64,000 nt of DNA from G963702155 sp963702155 (lineage in GTDB: Bacteria > Pseudomonadota > Alphaproteobacteria > Micavibrionales > Micavibrionaceae), in assembly GCA_963702155.1 (NCBI GenBank), contig OY969717.1, forward strand, positions 496,001 through 560,000, read 5' to 3'. The number at the start of each line of letters is the position of its first letter. Within the stretch, counting starts at the first letter, position 1. This document shows positions 62,810-64,000 of the stretch, piece by piece. Below the pieces are notes generated by a model. The model saw only the letters and a list, made by a program, of their open reading frames with translations, did not search any database and was not told the origin of the DNA. A program made the position numbers and the translations under genes.

Positions 62810-64000
62810 ATGACATCAGAATCACCCACTGCCAGAAATGCACATGCCATAGAAACCATATCACAGGATCAGCTCGATGCCATGGTACGTTTACACAGCC
62901 GTTTTTTGGATGGACGCCTTGGTGGCCGCCGTGCCAGCCTTAAAAATACTGATATTTCCGGATTACGCTTAACCAATGAGGATCTGCGCCAGGCCGAATT
63001 TACCGGCTGTCTAATGAACACAATGGATTTATCACATACAAATTTTCAAGAAGCATCTTTATACGCTTGCGATTTAAGCGAATCAAATTTGTATAAAACG
63101 ATTTTTGTACGCGCGGATTTGCGCGGCGCGCGCATCGAAAATGCAAATTTGACTGGCGCTGATTTGGAAAAAGCAGACCTTAGAGCAGGGGCACTTAATA
63201 CCGAAGAGGCTTACGCCGCCGCGCAAGCGGTAAATTTTAGGGGTGCAAATCTAACTGGCGCAAAGCTTGCAGGCTCCATGGCATCAAAGGCAGATTTCTC
63301 CGATGCAATAATGGCAGATGCAAATTTAACAAATGCGGACTTTAGGGGCGCGCAATTAGAAGGCGCAGATTTATCAAACGCCGAGATAGACGGCACACAA
63401 TTCGTAGGCGCAAATCTCAAATCAACAATCATGACAGGTGTTCCAATAAAACACCTTATACAAGGCGGCCTTGATCTTTCCAGCGCTATTACAGATGAAA
63501 ATGTAGGCGCATCTATTTCCGATATGGAGGAACCGCTACCAACCCTGATCGAAAAGCATCGACTTTGGGTTGAAAGCGCCGGAAAAGAAGGCAAGCAACT
63601 TGATCTAAGCGCTCTTGACCTGCGCGTCCTGAAAAGTCTAAAACTGGAAAAACTCACGGCCGTCCGCGCTATCGCAACAAAGTTTTTTGGCCTTAACATG
63701 TACAAGGTACAGCTGCAAAGCGCGGCGCTCGATCATTCTGATTTTCGTAATTGCGATATGGAGGAGGCCGATTTGAGGGGATCAAGCTTTAAAAACGCTC
63801 TGTTTAGTCATGCCAAATTAAATAACGCAAATTGCGGCTCGCTATTATTCGGTGAAGGGCTAGGTACTAAACGGTTTAGCCCATGCGACTTTACCGAAAG
63901 CAATTTTCGCTATGCTGATCTCTCCGGTGCACTTTTAAAAAGTGCCGTATTTAAAGGCGCAGACCTTTCTTACGCCAATATGTCAAATGCAGATCTGCGC
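62810..64000 (+). CDS. Pentapeptide-repeat protein (runs off the window)
   Basis: The frame from ATG 62810 is open for 397 codons to the window end. From about residue 60 it has A(D/N)LxxA-type pentapeptides (GADLEKADL, FRGANLTGAKLA, ANLTNADFRGAQ, AQLEGADLSNAE), interrupted by a linker near residues 225-265, then more repeats (RNCDMEEADLRGSSF, RYADLSGALL). Pentapeptide proteins form right-handed beta-helices, and some mimic DNA or bind gyrase; this one has no marker for a specific role. Upstream, 62676-62809 shows no gene. Confidence 0.85.
   Translation, partial: MTSESPTARNAHAIETISQDQLDAMVRLHSRFLDGRLGGRRASLKNTDISGLRLTNEDLRQAEFTGCLMNTMDLSHTNFQEASLYACDLSESNLYKTIFVRADLRGARIENANLTGADLEKADLRAGALNTEEAYAAAQAVNFRGANLTGAKLAGSMASKADFSDAIMADANLTNADFRGAQLEGADLSNAEIDGTQFVGANLKSTIMTGVPIKHLIQGGLDLSSAITDENVGASISDMEEPLPTLIEKHRLWVESAGKEGKQLDLSALDLRVLKSLKLEKLTAVRAIATKFFGLNMYKVQLQSAALDHSDFRNCDMEEADLRGSSFKNALFSHAKLNNANCGSLLFGEGLGTKRFSPCDFTESNFRYADLSGALLKSAVFKGADLSYANMSNADLR

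Noticed and set aside
63211..63705. Minus-strand open frame of 164 codons
   Set aside because: It lies antisense to the pentapeptide-repeat gene, and its Ser/Ala/Phe composition is the expected mirror of the repeat codons.
1..64000. tRNA, rRNA, CRISPR array or insertion sequence
   Set aside because: I found no T-arm motif in a cloverleaf context, no regularly spaced repeats and no transposase gene. The only recombinase is XerD with chromosomal-type neighbours.

Overview
The window is a stretch of bacterial chromosome, AT-rich by eye (GC roughly 40%, an estimate), densely packed with housekeeping genes. It carries no visible tRNA, rRNA, insertion sequence or CRISPR array. Gene content and order point to an alphaproteobacterium: ffh-rpsP-rimM-trmD-rplS with leuC/leuD/leuB downstream, dapF-mtaB-ftsY divergent from ffh, CarD, an RpoH heat-shock sigma factor, DUF2336, cobS/cobT with a J-domain gene and bolA, and lptM-lysA-DUF4175. 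A low-GC free-living lineage near Micavibrionales/Rhodospirillales is my best guess, as inference only.

Layout. (1) 1-9.1 kb: type IV pilus machinery. It holds a prepilin peptidase, PilT and PilU ATPases, a lipoprotein secretin, an ABC-2 permease, a tethered TPR-like protein, a seven-helix membrane AraC regulator and a prepilin. (2) 9.1-13 kb: the leucine operon leuC-(HD-GYP)-leuD-leuB on the minus strand. (3) 13-24.5 kb: a translation and SRP block (rplS, trmD, a 46-codon gene, rimM, rpsP, ffh) on minus, and dapF, an AstE/AspA peptidase, mtaB, an exported protein, ftsY and amn on plus. (4) 24.5-42.5 kb: DUF2336, pgk, proline iminopeptidase, a thermonuclease-like protein, an M48 lipoprotein, rpoH, a degenerate metallophosphatase, carD, LD-carboxypeptidase, photolyase, a DHH phosphoesterase, a broken clpX, sufE and hisS. 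(5) 42.5-45.9 kb: a three-gene accessory cassette of unknown function. Two of its proteins share an N-terminal module of about 200 residues that looks toxin-like. This is the best candidate for an undescribed system. (6) 45.9-51 kb: cobT, a lipoprotein on the other strand, cobS, a J-domain gene, bolA and a ribbon-helix-helix protein. (7) 51-64 kb: accA, xerD, an exported 604-aa protein, a 43-aa membrane peptide, aroK, aroB, a CorC/HlyC-like transporter, DUF4175, lysA, an LptM-like lipoprotein and a pentapeptide-repeat protein that runs off the window.

Several conserved genes are interrupted by single-base indels (pilT, secretin, DHH phosphoesterase, aroB). clpX has about seven indels in its last third while its amino-acid sequence stays conserved in alternating frames. 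This favours consensus errors over real gene decay, and repaired proteins are described throughout. The hairpin terminators and palindromes listed were found by eye and no folding was computed.
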